From Megaustenia siamemsis (Eukaryota; Mollusca; Gastropoda; Stylommatophora; Ariophantidae): a DNA stretch of 64,000 bases. Location of the stretch: contig JAVIAB010000092.1 in NCBI GenBank assembly GCA_032433765.1, forward strand, positions 68,616,160-68,680,159, in the 5' to 3' direction. How positions within the stretch are numbered: the stretch's first letter is position 1; each line of letters starts with the position of its first letter. Shown one piece after another: positions 45,907-58,339 of the stretch. Both the position numbers and the translations under genes were made by a program. Below the pieces are notes generated by a model. That model searched no databases. It was not told the DNA's origin and was given only the letters and a program-made list of their open reading frames with translations.

Positions 45907-46432
45907 CTCCTTCTTATTCCTCTTTTCTCTTTTCACTGATACCTAAAAAGTGTGGTTTATATCATTTGTCGTTCTGTTAGTGACTTTCCTTTGTTGTTAT
46001 ATGTCTCTGTCACTGCATCTATCCATCTTCTTCTGGGTCTTCCTCTTGGTCTTTTTCCATGCATTCTCGAGAAGAACGCTCTTGATGGTGATTGATAAGG
46101 ATTCATTCTGACCAGGTGGCCAAACCATTTAAGTTGCTGTTGTTCTATATATTCTTGGCAGAGTTTTGTTCCTACTATTTTTCTTATGCTTTCATTTGGT
46201 ATTCTATCTCTTCTTGTGTTGTTTGTTACTTTTCTCAAGCATCGCACCTCACATGTATTGATCTATCTTAAATGTGATTTAGAAAGGGTCCATGTTTGAC
46301 TTTCATGGCACAAAGTTGGTATGAAAATGCTATTTATCATTTGCTGTTTAGCTGGCATAGAAATATTTGGATGTCTTAGCAATGGTGAAAGCTGGTATGT
46401 GACAGCATTTGCTTTTTGTTTTCTCATGTCAA
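45907..46432 (-). pseudogene. LINE family G 3' fragment
   Basis: The minus strand encodes IVGTKLCQEYIEQQQLKWFG, HLVRMNPYQSPSRAFFSR and KRPRGRPRRRWIDAVTE, a LINE C-terminal end. A 12-bp duplication ggtaggtatgtt (45895-45906, 46433-46444) flanks it and matches the minisatellite. It is 5'-truncated. Confidence 0.86.
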
Positions 46433-46477
46433 GGTAGGTATGTTACTGTGTATTATGTCATTGATGATAGTTATGAT

Positions 46478-49400
46478 CATCATCATCATTAAGTACCGGG
46501 CCTGTTGACGTAGGTGATCATGTCTCTCCACAACTTTCGATTTCGGCAGCTATTTATCATTTCTTTTGTTGACCTTCTGCCAAGCCATTCTCTTAAGCTG
46601 TCTGTTATTTTTTCTCTTTGCTTCCCTCTATCTCTTCGTCCCTCAATTTTTCCAGTTGCTACAATATATTCAAGTTGTTCTCTTCTCATTACATGGCCAA
46701 AAAATGATGATTGTTTCTTCCTAATATTGGAAATTAGCTCTCTTCTTGCTTTGACCTCTCTCAGAACATCTTCATTACTCTTCTTAGCTGTCCATGGTAC
46801 TCTCAACATTCTTCTGTAAAACCACATTTCTACAGACTCCAGTGATTTTCTTGTCTGATGTCCTATTGTCAATGATTCGCACCCATATGTTAAGACTGGC
46901 TTTATGTAACATTTAAGAACTCTTTTTCTTGTTTCTATTGTCAAAAATGGATTGCATAGTATCTTCCTCATATTTTGGAAAGCTGCTTTTGCCTCAGCCA
47001 TTCTGCATCTCACCTCTTTTGTACATCTTCCGTCTGAGGTTAACAAAGTTCCCAAATTTTTAATTCATTTACCTGTTTTCATATTGTTCCACTTGTCTTT
47101 ATTTTGCACTGAGGTGATTTTCTTTGTTGTTACCATTACTTCTGCCTTTTTGCTATTAAGGCTGAGTCCTTTATTTTTGCTTTCTTTCACTATAATGTCC
47201 AACATTTGTTGCCACTCATTTTCACTCTTAGCGATTAAGACTGTATCATCAGCATACCTTAGATTATTTAAATTATGACCTCCAATTGTTACTCCAGGCA
47301 TGCCCCTTAAGGATCTTAAAATAATCTCACTATAAATATTAAACAAATCTGGTGACAGCACACAACCTTGACTAACACCCTGTTTTATTTGTTGAAACAT
47401 TCCCAATTGGTTTCCAGTTCTTATGGCCGCTGTTTGTTGCCAGTACATGTTCTTTATTATTCTTAGATCTTTGCTGTCTACGTTTATGCTTTCTAAAATT
47501 TTAATTTATTTTTGTGTGCTTTACTTTATCAAATGCCTTGGTGTAATATATGAAACATAGGTATAGATCTGTTTTCACCTCTATGGCTCTTTCTACTAAA
47601 GATCTTATGATATAAATGGCATTGCTTGTTCCTTTATCTCTAACAAAACCACACTGTTCATCGCTAATTTCTGGACTGATTTTGTTTCGCACTCTTCGCA
47701 TAATGATTCTTAGTAATATCTTAGTTATGTGACTCATAAGGCTTATAGTGCGATGATCATCGCATTCAATCGCTCCCGATTTCTTTGGTAGGGATATGAA
47801 TATTGATTTGAGCATGTCGTCTGGTATATATCCGCTGTTGTAGATATCATTCAATATTTTTGTTATTATTTCTATTCCAAAATCACCCATGACTTAAATC
47901 TCTTCTTTAGTTATATTATCTGGCCCAGGAGCTTTGCCTTCTTTCATATTGCGCAAGTCGTCTTCCACTTCTTCTCTGAGTATTTCTGGTCCTTCTCCAT
48001 TATCCTTAATATTTACTTCCGTTCGTTCATCATTATAAAGATCTTTAATGTATTCTGTCCATCGTTCCCTTATGTTTTCTTGATCAATCAACAGTTCTCC
48101 TTCCTTTGATCTTAGACATCCAGTTTTTTACTGCGTTTTTCTTCCTATTAATTCCTCAATTTGTTTGTATATAGCTTTAGCATCTCCCTTTTGTTGCATT
48201 TCAATCTCTTTGCATCTCTCTTTTAACCATGATTCTTTTACTTCACTGCATTTTACTACAATTTCTTTATTTATTCTCTTATACTCATCTTTATTTTCTT
48301 TATTTCTTCTTCTTGTATCCATTAGCTGTAAAATGTCATCTTTCATCCATTTCTTTCTTGAATTTGTTCTCACTGGTGGTACGAACTCTTTTGATGTTTG
48401 TTGCATTGATTCTTTTAGCATTTCCCACTGTTCATCAATGCTTTGTATCTTCTCTATTGCATTGTACCGGTTCTGAATTGTGATTTTATATTTGTCTTGC
48501 AGCTTCTTGTCTGATTTAGTGAATCTAAATTTAACTTGATGTTAACTGAGGCTCGTTTTGTTGTTTTTAATTTTACTCTAAGCTTTCCCACAACTGGTAC
48601 ATGATCACTATTGCAATCTGCCCCTGGTATAGTTTTCACACACACCAGACTGTTTCTAAATCTATTGCTTATCATTATATAATCAATTTGATTACGTGTG
48701 TTGTCCCCTGGGCTTTTCCATGCCCACAGACGTCTTGGATGTTGCTTAAACCAGGTGTTTCCTATCATCATGTTGTGTGTTCTTGCCCAGTCAATAAGTT
48801 TCTCACCTCTTTCATTCCTCTCGCCTAAGCCATAATGACCAACTACTTGCTCAACACTTTCCTTTCCTACTTTTGCGTTAAAATCCCCTAGAACTATGGT
48901 GTTTTCATGTGGTTTGCATTTATGTAGTGCCTCATTTAACTCGTTGTAAATTTATCAATTGTTTCCTCTAGACTGTCTGCTGTTGGTGCATAAACTTGTA
49001 TAGGATCTATGTCTATTGGCTTTCCATTCAATTTCACTAAAAGGACTACACTAAAAGGTAAAAGCCTTTCACTGTTTTTGCTCTTTCTGCATCCAAGATG
49101 ATACCTACTCCTCTTTGGTGTTCAGTACCTCCCGAATAGATTATTTTATGTTTATCAGAATACATCTCCCCTGATCCGGTGTATCTCATTTCGCAAAGTC
49201 CTAGTAATTGTAAACCCATTCTTTTCATTTCTTGTATGATGTTTTCTAGTTTACCCTTCTTCATGAGTGTTCACACATTCCAAGTACCTATCTTTAGAGT
49301 TTATTTTATCCTTATTTTGCTTACAGTAGCTTGATGACGATCAGGTATCACCTGTAGCACATGATGTCCCCTACCGAACGAGGGTTTTCCATTGGAATCC

Positions 49401-49668
49401 CCCTTAACGTTGTTGTCGTTATTTCTATTGTTGTGGTGATTCATGATTGTACAAAGAAATTACGACGGTGGTTTTCTGTTGTCTTCCGTCGGTTTGTTTA
49501 CGGTTGGCTCCAATAGCCTTTGACTAAAAAGTCTCACCCACAAGGCAGTGGGGTTGTTTTACTTCTACTAGCCCTTTACTCTACCAAGCTTACCTGCAAG
49601 GCAGCAGGGCAGCCACAGGTTGTACTGTTTACTGCATACAGTAGCAGGTAAAATTGCCAGACCTGACA
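46478..49668 (-). mobile_element. Near-complete RTE-type LINE (family A)
   Basis: 3,191 bp, the usual size for RTE elements, with an 11-bp duplication atagttatgat (46467-46477, 49669-49679). Minus-strand order: endonuclease with LGLCEMRYTGSGE, GDFNAKVG, RNQIDYIM and SDHVPVVGK (49264-48560); a linker; RT with a FIYYTKAFDKV box, QGVSQGCVLSPDLFNI and LRYADDTVLIAK (47890-47220); and a C-terminal block with RRMLRVPWTAKKSNEDV and SFFGHVMRREQLEYIV. The tail is (TGATGA)n. Several stops and frameshifts (for example near 47890, 47480 and 48120) break the single ORF, so it is probably inactive. It is the reference for the other family A fragments here. Confidence 0.9.
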
Positions 49669-50185
49669 ATAGTTATGATACTGATGTATTATTTCAGTAA
49701 TGATAATTATGTTACTGCTGTATTATTTCATTGATGATAATTATGTTACTGCTGTATTATTTCATTGATGATAATTATGTTACTGCTGTATTATTTCATT
49801 GATGATAATTATGTTACTGCTGTATTATTTCATTGATGATAATTATGTTACTGCTGTATTATTTCATTGATGATAATTATGTTACTGCTGTATTATTTCA
49901 TTGATGATAATTATGTTACTGCTGTATTATTTCATTGATGATAATTATGTTACTGCTGTATTATTTCATTGATGATAATTATGTTACTGCTGTATTATTT
50001 CATTGATGATAATTATGTTACTGCTGTATTATTTCATTGATGATAATTATGTTACTGCTGTATTATTTCATTGATGATAATTATGTTACTGCTGTATTAT
50101 TTCATTGATGATAATTATGTTACTGCTGTATTATTTCATTAATGATAATTATGTTACTGCTGTATTATTTCATTGATAGTAAGTA
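49669..50185. repeat. 34-bp minisatellite, block 3
   Basis: About 14 almost identical copies of ttgatgataattatgttact + gctgtattatttca. Homogeneity is much higher than in blocks 1 and 2, suggesting recent expansion. Confidence 0.95.
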
Positions 50186-51010
50186 TGCTACATGTACTGT
50201 TGTGTAATACGAGGGGAAGGGAATGTACATTCTGCTTTGTGATATTCATCTCAAGAGGCTCTTTATGTGCTCAATTAAAAAACACACACGAAAAATAACA
50301 ATTCTCGTCAGTACCCTGTCAAACTAGACTCTATATTTCACCTTCGCTTAATATCCGGGCTCTTTTTTGTAGCAAACTGTAGTCCTCAGAGTACAGAAAT
50401 ACAAAAGATTAAAAGAATTAACGAAGAAAGGTCTAGAAACATGGAGTGACTCATGTATTAAGGACTATTTCCAAACAGGGACGAATGAAAAGACTTGGTA
50501 GCAGATTTCAGCTCTTCCTTTGATACTGCCTTACCTCCCGTTCTGCAATCACATATCCTCTCTTCTCGACCCTCTCACTTCCTTGTGGTAACACTTTATT
50601 GGGTATCACTGGGCCAGCACAACTCGCTTCCTCCACTCCGCGCGTAATGCACTTCGTTTAAATTGCAAGAACTAAAAAATAATTTGGTTTCATTGCAAAC
50701 AACATTATTTCTATCGATATAGAGACTTGTTTTATGTATTTAATGCAAATAATAATCAGGGAATTATTAAACGATTGCATACCCACTCTTTATTAAACAT
50801 ATCTCTACATACCTTCTCATTAACTATTTGACGTATTCGACAATTAGTGAAAGTCGCCTGTAAATTACCAGTATACTCTTTCAATACTTAATAGTGAAGC
50901 TAACACGGTGCAGTTCCAGGAAACTAGTCTGTTGTGGTCTAAAAGTCAGGTTTATCCCACAAATAAATCTGTTTCCAGAGTGTAATGATGGTCTTTAACA
51001 TAGGAATTAA
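50186..51010. other. Unassigned sequence
   Basis: No gene, tandem repeat or recognised mobile element is visible. Confidence 0.5.
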
Positions 51011-51014
51011 TTAT

Positions 51015-52685
51015 TGAACAGAATGGCTGTGTGATCTAGAGGGGCTGTGTGGTATTGAAAGGCTATGTGGTTTAGATGGACTGTGTGGTCTATAGGGGAT
51101 GAGTGGTCTAGATGGGCTGTGTGGTATTGAAGGGCTATGTGGTTTTGATGGGCTGTGTGGTCTAGCTGTGTGGTCTAGATGGGCTGTGTGGTCTAGATGG
51201 GCTGTGTGGTCTATACGGGCTGAGTGGTCTAGACGGGCTGGGTGGTCTAGAGGGACTGTGTGGTTTTGATGGGCTGTGTGGTCTAGATGGGCTGTGTGGT
51301 CTAGATGGGCTGGGTGGTCTAGAGGGGCTGAGTGGTCTAGATGGGCTGTGTGGTCTATAGGGGCTGTGTGGTTTAGATGGGCTGTGTGGTATTGAAGGGC
51401 TATGTGGTTTAGATGGACTGTGTGGTCTATAGGGGCTGAGTGGTCTAAATGGGCTGGGTGGTCTAGAGGGACTGTGTGGTTTTGATGGGCTGTGTGGTAT
51501 TGAAGGGCTATGTGGTTTAGATGGACTGTGTGGTCTATACGGGCTGAGTGGCCTAGATGGGCTGTGTGGTCTAGATGGACTGTGTGGCCTGGATGGACTG
51601 TGTGGTCTATACAGGCTGAGTGGTCTAGACGGGCTGGGTGGTCTAGAGGGACTGTGTGGTTTTGATGGGCTGTGTGGTCTAGAGGGGCTGAGTGGTCTAG
51701 ATGGGCTGGGTGGTCTAGATGGACTGTGTGGTTTAGATGGGCTGTGTGGTCTTGAGGGCTGAGTGGTTTAGATGGACTGTGTGGTCTATACGGGCTGAGT
51801 GGTCTATAGGGGCTGTGTGGTCTAGATGGACTGTGTGGCCTGGATGGACTGTGTGGTCTATACGGGCTGAGTGGTCTAGACGGGCTGGGTGGTCTAGAGG
51901 GGCTGTGTGGTTTTGATGGGCTGTGTGGTCTAGAGGGGCTGAGTGGTCTAGATGGGCTGGGTGGTCTAGAGGGACTGTGTGGTTTAGATGGGCTGTGTGG
52001 TCTTGAGGGGCTGAGTGGTCTAGATGGGCTGGGTGGTCTAGAGGGGCTGAGTTGTCTAGATGGGCTGGGTGGTCTAGAGGGGCTGAGTTGTCTAGACGGG
52101 CTGGGTGGTCTAGAGAGGCTGAGTTGTCTAGATGGGCTGGGTGGTCTAGAGAGGCTGAGTGGTCTAGATGGGCTGGGTGGTCTAGAGGGGCTGAGTTGTC
52201 TAGACGGGCTGGGTGGTCTAGTGGGGCTGAGTTGTCTAGATTGGCTGGGTGGTCTAGAGGGGCTGAGTGGTCTAGATTGGCTGGGTGGTCTAGAGGGGCT
52301 GAATGGTCTAGATGGGCTGGGTGGTCTAGAGGGGCTGTGTGGTCTAGATGGGCTGTGTGGTCTAGAGGGGCTGAGTGGTTTAGATGGGCTCGGTGGTCTA
52401 GATGGGCTGAGTTGTCTAGATGGGCTGGGTGGTCTAGAGGTGCTGAGTGGTCTAGATGGGCTGGGTGGTCTAGAGGGGCTGAATGGTCTAGATGGGCAGG
52501 GTGGTCTAGACGGGCTGTGTGGTCTAGAGGGGCTGCGTTGTCTAGATGGTCTGGGTGGTCTAGAGGGGCTGAGTGGTCTAGAGGGGCTGGGTGGTCTAGA
52601 GGGGCTGAGTTGTCTAGATGCGCTCGGTGGTCTAGAGGGACTGTTTGGTTTAGATGGGCTTTGGGGTCTAGAGAGGATGTGGTGG
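51015..52685. repeat. 18-bp minisatellite, about 90 copies
   Basis: Units read ggtctagatgggctgtgt with variants tctagaggggctgagt and tctatacgggctgagt, often paired into 36 bp. Minus-strand frames give Ser-Pro-Ser-Arg-Pro repeats (563 codons); plus-strand frames are also open. Openness in several frames of a period-18 array argues against a real protein. Confidence 0.95.
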
Positions 52686-52719
52686 AGTAGGATTTGTATC
52701 ACCTGCTGGTAAGAGATGA

Positions 52720-52990
52720 GTCGAGGAACTGGTTGGTCTCGAGACAGACACCGGCCTCGAGACAGAGATGTTGTGGGTTCAAATCCGGTTGCACCAGTTG
52801 GAATTTTTATTTATGATTTCTCTCTGCGGCAACCACCACTGGTCTCAGCAGCGAGACCCGGCTTGAAACGTCAATTACTCGTGGACGGAAAAAATGTGAG
52901 TATCTCCGAAGACATCGTTATCTGCCTGTGTGGACCTCTGTGCGCAAGGCTGCCAGGGAAAAACGGATTAACACGCTCAAAGTCAGTACC
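52720..52990 (+). mobile_element. SINE family 2 (tRNA-like head), copy 2
   Basis: gaggaactggttggtctcga heads the element, followed by B-box-like gtgggttcaaatccggt. Then come ctggtctcagcagcgagacc, gaaacgtcaattactcgtgg and gagtatctccgaagacat. The layout matches the minus-strand copy at 13385-13645. Confidence 0.68.
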
Positions 52991-53145
52991 TGGTCTCTAG
53001 GGACTTCGTCAGAGGTAAAAGTTGGCGAACGCAACAAAAAAAAACAAAAAAAAAAATTGAGTCACTGACTACTTTGGTGTCATGTACTATAACAGCTTTG
53101 GTTCAAACCATAAAATAAATTATATGTCACTTTTCAATATCATGA

Positions 53146-53212
53146 TCATCAAGTGCCCTGCATGCTAACGAACGTAGACATAGTGTCTCTGTACAACTTT
53201 ATTTTTCTAGTT
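53146..53212 (-). pseudogene. Diverged LINE family A 3' tip
   Basis: catcaagtgccctgcatgct and gtctctgtacaacttt resemble the family A 3' end on the minus strand. It directly precedes a SINE. Confidence 0.55.
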
Positions 53213-53226
53213 GCTTATTAATTCGG

Positions 53227-53482
53227 GAGCCGCGATAGCTCAGTGGTTAGTGAACTGGACTACAAAGGACAAGGTGTAGGGTTCGATCCCAACCGACGGC
53301 TTCCGGGTTCACTCAGCCTTTAATGGGTACCGGATTTTTTTCTAGGAAAGTGAAGCAGCACGGGCGTAATACCGACCACATTACCCCAAAAATCATGTGC
53401 CGAAGGTCTGTAAAATGTATGGTCACTAACACCATATTCCCTATACGCCACTTGGCGTGACGGGGTGCTTAGGTTAAGGTAG
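53227..53482 (+). mobile_element. tRNA-derived SINE, family 1 (copy 2)
   Basis: Good A box (tagctcagtggttagtg) and B box (gggttcgatcccaac), the shared core gggcgtaataccgaccacat and a 3' stem-loop cgccacttggcg. The 14-bp duplication gcttattaattcgg flanks it (53213-53226, 53483-53496). It is well preserved, so comparatively young. Confidence 0.92.
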
Positions 53483-53559
53483 GCTTATTAATTCGGTTCT
53501 TGGTTTGCTAACAAACTATTCTGGTTTAGCTGCGATGTATTTTTACTCTCATAGTCAAT

Positions 53560-53739
53560 GATAACAACTGGGAAGATTGGGGGACGAAGAGATAGAGGGA
53601 AGCAAAGAGAAAAGATACCAGACAGCTTAAGAGAATGGCTTGGCAGAAGGTCAACAACAGAAATGATAAATAGCTGCCGAGATCGAAAGTTGTGGAGAGG
53701 CATGATCACCTACGCCAGCAGGCCCGGTACTTGATGATG
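53560..53739 (+). pseudogene. LINE family A, 180-bp 3' fragment
   Basis: It starts in the GKIEGRRDRGKQ region and ends with the (TGATGA) tail, flanked by a 9-bp atagtcaat duplication (53551-53559, 53740-53748). A strongly 5'-truncated insertion, typical of target-primed reverse transcription. Confidence 0.9.
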
Positions 53740-54044
53740 ATAGTCAATTATAGTTTTACTAAGGCCTACGAGCTGAAAGGGTTTTCTCGAAATCACCAAA
53801 AACTTGTGACGCCTTCAGTTATCCGAGCTATAGATGACTGCCGTTATTTTACCCACAGCCGCCCCTGCTCGCAATGCTGAAAACGTGTCAAGCATTTGGA
53901 TGATCCCTTTCAGTCCTCGGGTCTTAGTAAAACTATAGTTGGTTGTGTTTCTTCTGTTCCCCTCTAAATCTGAGAATTTTACTCTCAGAATATTTATAAG
54001 GTTTATTACCCTGTCAATCATCAGTATCTTACAGAAACGTTTTT

Positions 54045-54285
54045 AGCTACACTAGTGTATTGGTAGCGCATAGACTTGACCACAAAGTGACCATGGGTTC
54101 GCCCCAAGTTGCTGCTCTCCAGTCGACTATGCTGAAGGAGTGAAACCTGGCTCACTGAGTTAGGGATGGTAAAGATTCTAAAGATGCTATATAATAGCAC
54201 TGCCCCCCCCTCCCCTCCATTCTCTTACATTCAAATGTTGTTGCCAGATATGGGAAAATGGATGCTTCATTTATCAACTACTGCA
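54045..54285 (+). mobile_element. SINE-like head, family 3
   Basis: A tRNA-like start (tattggtagcgcatagactt, B-box-like gggttcgccccaagt) is followed by unassigned sequence with a poly-C run. It differs from families 1 and 2. Confidence 0.45.
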
Positions 54286-54289
54286 TAAA

Positions 54290-54595
54290 TGCTATATGGC
54301 ATCCTTTACATTGCCAATAAAAATAAAGTAAACTACAGGTTTCCTCCACCTGAATGGGGAATATGGTGGCAGTGACTATATTTATCTGCAAAAACGACAC
54401 ATCTTTGAATGATGTGGTCAGCATTAAGCCAGGACGTCTTTGCGTCCCAGAACAATCTCTGGAACCCATTTACTAGAGGCTGGGTGAACCTTGGAGTCTT
54501 GTCGATCAGAAAAATAATCCCTCACTTCTAGGAATTGAACTTGGACCATTCAGATCATGAAGGGACTTCACCAAGCAAGCAGCCACCGAGTAAGT
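54290..54595 (-). mobile_element. SINE with family 1-type core but a different head
   Basis: On the minus strand a tRNA-like head (gtggctgcttgcttggtgaa, B-box-like ccaagttcaattcct) precedes ggttcacccagcctc, gcttaatgctgaccacat and tcactgccaccatattcccc. These last blocks correspond to the SINE family 1 core, while the head is unrelated. Confidence 0.65.
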
Positions 54596-54631
54596 TATCA
54601 TTAAAGAACAAACGCATATTCTTCTTCCTCT

Positions 54632-55135
54632 TCTACCTTTTTTTTAGCTCCCAGTGGAGCATAGGTCTTCAACAAACATTCTCCAAGTCATTCTGTTTTT
54701 TGCCATTCTTTTAAGATCATTCCATGTCTTCCCCATCATCTTCATCTCTGCTTCTATCTATCTTCTCCAAGAATTCGTGGTCTTCCTCTTTGTCATTTCC
54801 CCTGGGGGATTCCAAAAAAGGGCATGTTGTGTAATACTCTCAGTTGGCTTCCGTAGTGTGTGTCCTATCCAGCGCCATCGTCTTCGCTGTATCTCTTTAT
54901 TCACTGGTATTTGACTGGTATATTTCCATAATTCTATGTTAGTGATTTGTCCTGCCATTTCCATCCTTTTATTCTGCGTAAGCATCCATTAATGAAAATC
55001 TGTATTTTCGTGATTGTCAATTTTGTTGTTCTCCATGTTTCACAGCCATATAATAGGACCGACTTAACATAATTGGTAAAACTATATGTGCAGGCAGCCA
55101 ACACGTCGAAGCCGAAACAACATATCTGAGTGAGC
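54632..55135 (-). pseudogene. LINE family D 3' fragment (long copy)
   Basis: The minus strand encodes SVLLYGCETWRTTKLT, INGCLRRIKGWKWQD, QRRRWRWIGHTLRKPTESIT and QHALFWNPPGE, with stops between. It is the most complete family D copy in the window. Confidence 0.82.
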
Positions 55136-55595
55136 CAGCTCTCGTGGATTAATATTGTATACACACTTGCGTGTTCCTGGAAAGTGAGAGTTAAAGTGCT
55201 TGTACAGAAAGCATGAGGATGCGAGCACTCGCCCAGGGCGACCGCGTCTATCTTTTCTATGTCCTATCTAGTCCTCCTAATTGCCGCTTTTGTCAACGCC
55301 AATTAACCCTGATCAAGATGTCTCGAGCCCTGAAGATGCCCTGTACCAACCAGTCACGAAATTGTCTCGTTAATAGTTCTTTCAATGCGACTTATGCCCT
55401 TAAATGTTCTAATTGCCTCCGGTGTAGGGATTTTTTTGTTTGTTTGTTTGTTTGAGAAAAGGGCTGGTGTGGTTTTCAGGCAACGATTTTTTTCCGGTTG
55501 ATGTGTGCGTCAATGATGTTTTAGGTTAGCTCTGATGATGTTTCGAGTTAATGTGCTTCTGGTTATAAAGTTTTAGGCTATAATTTCTAGTCATG
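55136..55595. other. Unassigned sequence
   Basis: An 80-codon open frame at 55213-55455 has Cys-x-x-Cys pairs near its end (CSNCLRCRDFF) but no recognised domain. No other feature is seen. Confidence 0.4.
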
Positions 55596-55599
55596 TTTT

Positions 55600-57030
55600 T
55601 TATATTGTTTGTGGTAATGATATTTTGGACTGGTATGTGTTTCTGGTAATGATATTTTGGACTGGTATGTGTTTCTGGTAATAATATTTTGGACTGGTAT
55701 GTGTTTCTGGTAATGATATTTTGGACTGGTATGTGTTTCTGGTAATGATATTTTGGACTGGTATGTGTTTCTGGTAATAATATTTTGGACTGGTATGTGT
55801 TTCTGGTAATGATATTTTGGACTGGTATGTGTTTCTGGTAATGATATTTTGGACTGGTACGTGTTTCTGATAATGATATTTTGGACTGGTATATGTTTCT
55901 GTAATGATATTTTGGACTGGTATGTGTTTCTGTTTTCTGGTAATGATATTTTGGACTGGTATGTGTTTCTGCTAATGATATTTTGGACTGGTATGTGTTT
56001 CTGGTAATGATATTTTGGACTGGTATGTGTTTCTGGTAATGATATTTTGGACTGGTATGTGTTTCTGGTAATGATATTTTGGACTGGTATGTGTTTCTGG
56101 TAATGATATTTTGGACTGATATGTGTTTCTGGTAATGATATTTTGGACTGGTATGTGTTTCTGTTTTTCTGGTAATGATATTTTGGACTGGTATGTGTTT
56201 CTGGTAATGATATTTTGGACTGGTATGTGTTTCTGGTAATGATATTTTGCACTGGTATGTGTTTCTGTTTTTCTGGTAATGATATTTTGGACTGGTATGT
56301 GTTTCTGCTAATGATATTTTAGACTGGTATGTGTTTCTGCTAATGATATTTTGGACTGGTATGTGTTTCTGGTAATGATATTTTGGACTGGTATGTGTTT
56401 CTGGTAATGATATTTTGAACTGGTATGTGTTTATGGTAAATATATTTTGGACTGGTATGTATTTCTGTTTTTCTGGTAATGATAGTTTGGACTGGTATGT
56501 GTTTCTGTTTTTCTGGTAATGATATTTTGGACTGGTATGTGTTTATGGTAAATATATTTTGGACTGGTATATGTTTATGGTAAATATATTTTGGACTGGT
56601 ATGTGTTTATGGTAAATATATTTTGGACTGATATGTGTTTATGGTAAATATATTTTGGACTGGTATGTGTTTATTGTAAATATATTTTGGACTGGTATGT
56701 GTTTATGGTAAATATATTTTGAACTGGTATGTGTTTCTGTCTTTCTGGTAATGATATTTTGGACTGGTATGTGTTTCTGGTAATGATATTTTGGACTGGT
56801 ATATGTTACTGTGTTTCTGACAATGATATTTTGGACTGATATGTGTTTCTGGTCATGATATTTTGGACTGGTTTGTGTTTCTGTTTTTCTGGTAATGATA
56901 TTTTGGACTGGTATGTGTTTATGGTAAATATATTTGGACTGATATGTGTTTCTGGTAATGATATTTTGGACTGGTATGTGTTTCTGTGTTTCTGATAATG
57001 ATATTTTGGACTGGTATGTGTTTATTTCCC
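55600..57030. repeat. 32-bp minisatellite
   Basis: About 44 copies of ggtaatgatattttggactg + gtatgtgtttct, with occasional 9-10-bp tgtttttct inserts and a ggtaaatatattttgg variant block at 56430-56720. Confidence 0.95.
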
Positions 57031-57655
57031 GTGTGTTACCGGGGCCTCATTATGCTTTCTTGCTTACGTTCACCCGATGACTAAAGTATTCTAGAGTATT
57101 CGTAGACTGTAGAATTCCTCTTCGTCATCCGACCTTAAAAGGACGTTAAGTGGACGTATCTGAGTTGTGTTGTGGTTTGCAATATAACTGTTGAAGGACA
57201 CCCCTGAAAATAAACCACCGCAGTCTTAGCAGTTACAACCGGGAGAAGGAAAGGATGTAGGAGAACACCCAGACTGATACTACGGGCAGGGTGGACCCAA
57301 CACCTTTGACTGCATCCAGTTTACGAGAAGGAAAACTCCTACACTAAATTAAGATCATCCTGTGAAGACGAAGTGTGTCAGCCACGGCGCAGGTTTAAGA
57401 GAAAGATCAGGACACACACGCATATATGAGTACAGATCATATGACCAGCTTATCGTGTGTCATGATGTTGTTCCTATCCGTCCATCATGAAACAAGACAA
57501 AAGTCATCAAGTTCGCATGATCACAAGACTTGAAAGCTGAAGAAGAAAGCTGGTCTGTAAACTTATAACACGACATGAGCTCTGACAGGTCACAAAACTT
57601 AGTAGAGAAGCACTAGTTTTAGTTCTCGTATGAATTTCTATCATGTAGGTCAATC
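57031..57655. other. Unassigned sequence
   Basis: No gene or repeat is recognised. Confidence 0.45.
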
Positions 57656-57995
57656 GATGAAGAATTAACGGTAAGTTGATGAATAATTCATAATTAATAG
57701 ATGAAGAATTAATGAGAAATTGATGAAGAATTAATGAGAAATCGATGAAGAATTAACGGTAAGTTTATGAATAATTCATAGTTAATAGATGAAGAATTAA
57801 TGAGAAATTGATGAAGAATTAATGAGAAATCGATGAAGAATTAATGAGAAATCGATGAAGAATTAACGGTAAGTTGATGAATAATTCATAGTTAATAGAT
57901 GAAGAATTAATGAGAAATCGATGAAGAATTAACGGTAAGTTGATGAATAATTCATAGTTAATAGATAAAGAATTATTGAGAAATTGATAAAGAAT
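57656..57995. repeat. 22/45-bp minisatellite
   Basis: Mixed units cgatgaagaattaatgagaa and gaagaattaacggtaagttg + atgaataattcatagttaat alternate for about 340 bp. Confidence 0.9.
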
Positions 57996-58029
57996 TAACT
58001 GTGACATACTTCATGTGATGCTGCAGGCA

Positions 58030-58270
58030 ATACTCTTGAAGATGCTGCGATAAAACATTGGTCAGCGATCTGGTCTGCTGAGGTCAAGATTTCGGCTTTG
58101 ATCCCAATCGACTGCTTTCGGAAATACCCAGCCTTAAATGGGAACCACAGATTTTTTTTGGAATGAAAGACAGCACTGATGTAGTGCTGACAACATTACC
58201 AAAAATATGCCGATGACAAAACTAAACAAATGTACACTAATACCATATTCAATATACGCCATTGGCTGTG
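58030..58270 (+). mobile_element. Diverged SINE with family 1-type core
   Basis: B-box-like gctttgatcccaatcg, acccagccttaaatgggaac, gatgtagtgctgacaacatt and ccatattcaatatacgccat follow the family 1 order with many substitutions. Confidence 0.65.
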
Positions 58271-58339
58271 GCGGTGTTTTCTGCTTGCATATTTCCTGAA
58301 CCTAGCTTTAGTACTGGTAATCAATTATCGTTGTTCATT

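Noticed and set aside
51011..52702. 563-codon SR/proline-rich protein
   Set aside because: Product of an 18-bp minisatellite, open also in plus-strand frames, with no promoter, intron or non-repeat domain.
53227..53310. tRNA gene with intact A and B boxes
   Set aside because: No paired acceptor stem, fused to a SINE body, flanked by a target-site duplication and repeated elsewhere in the window.
55587..56252. 221-codon Tyr/Gln/Lys-rich open frame
   Set aside because: Direct translation of the 32-bp array; it ends where a length variant shifts the frame.
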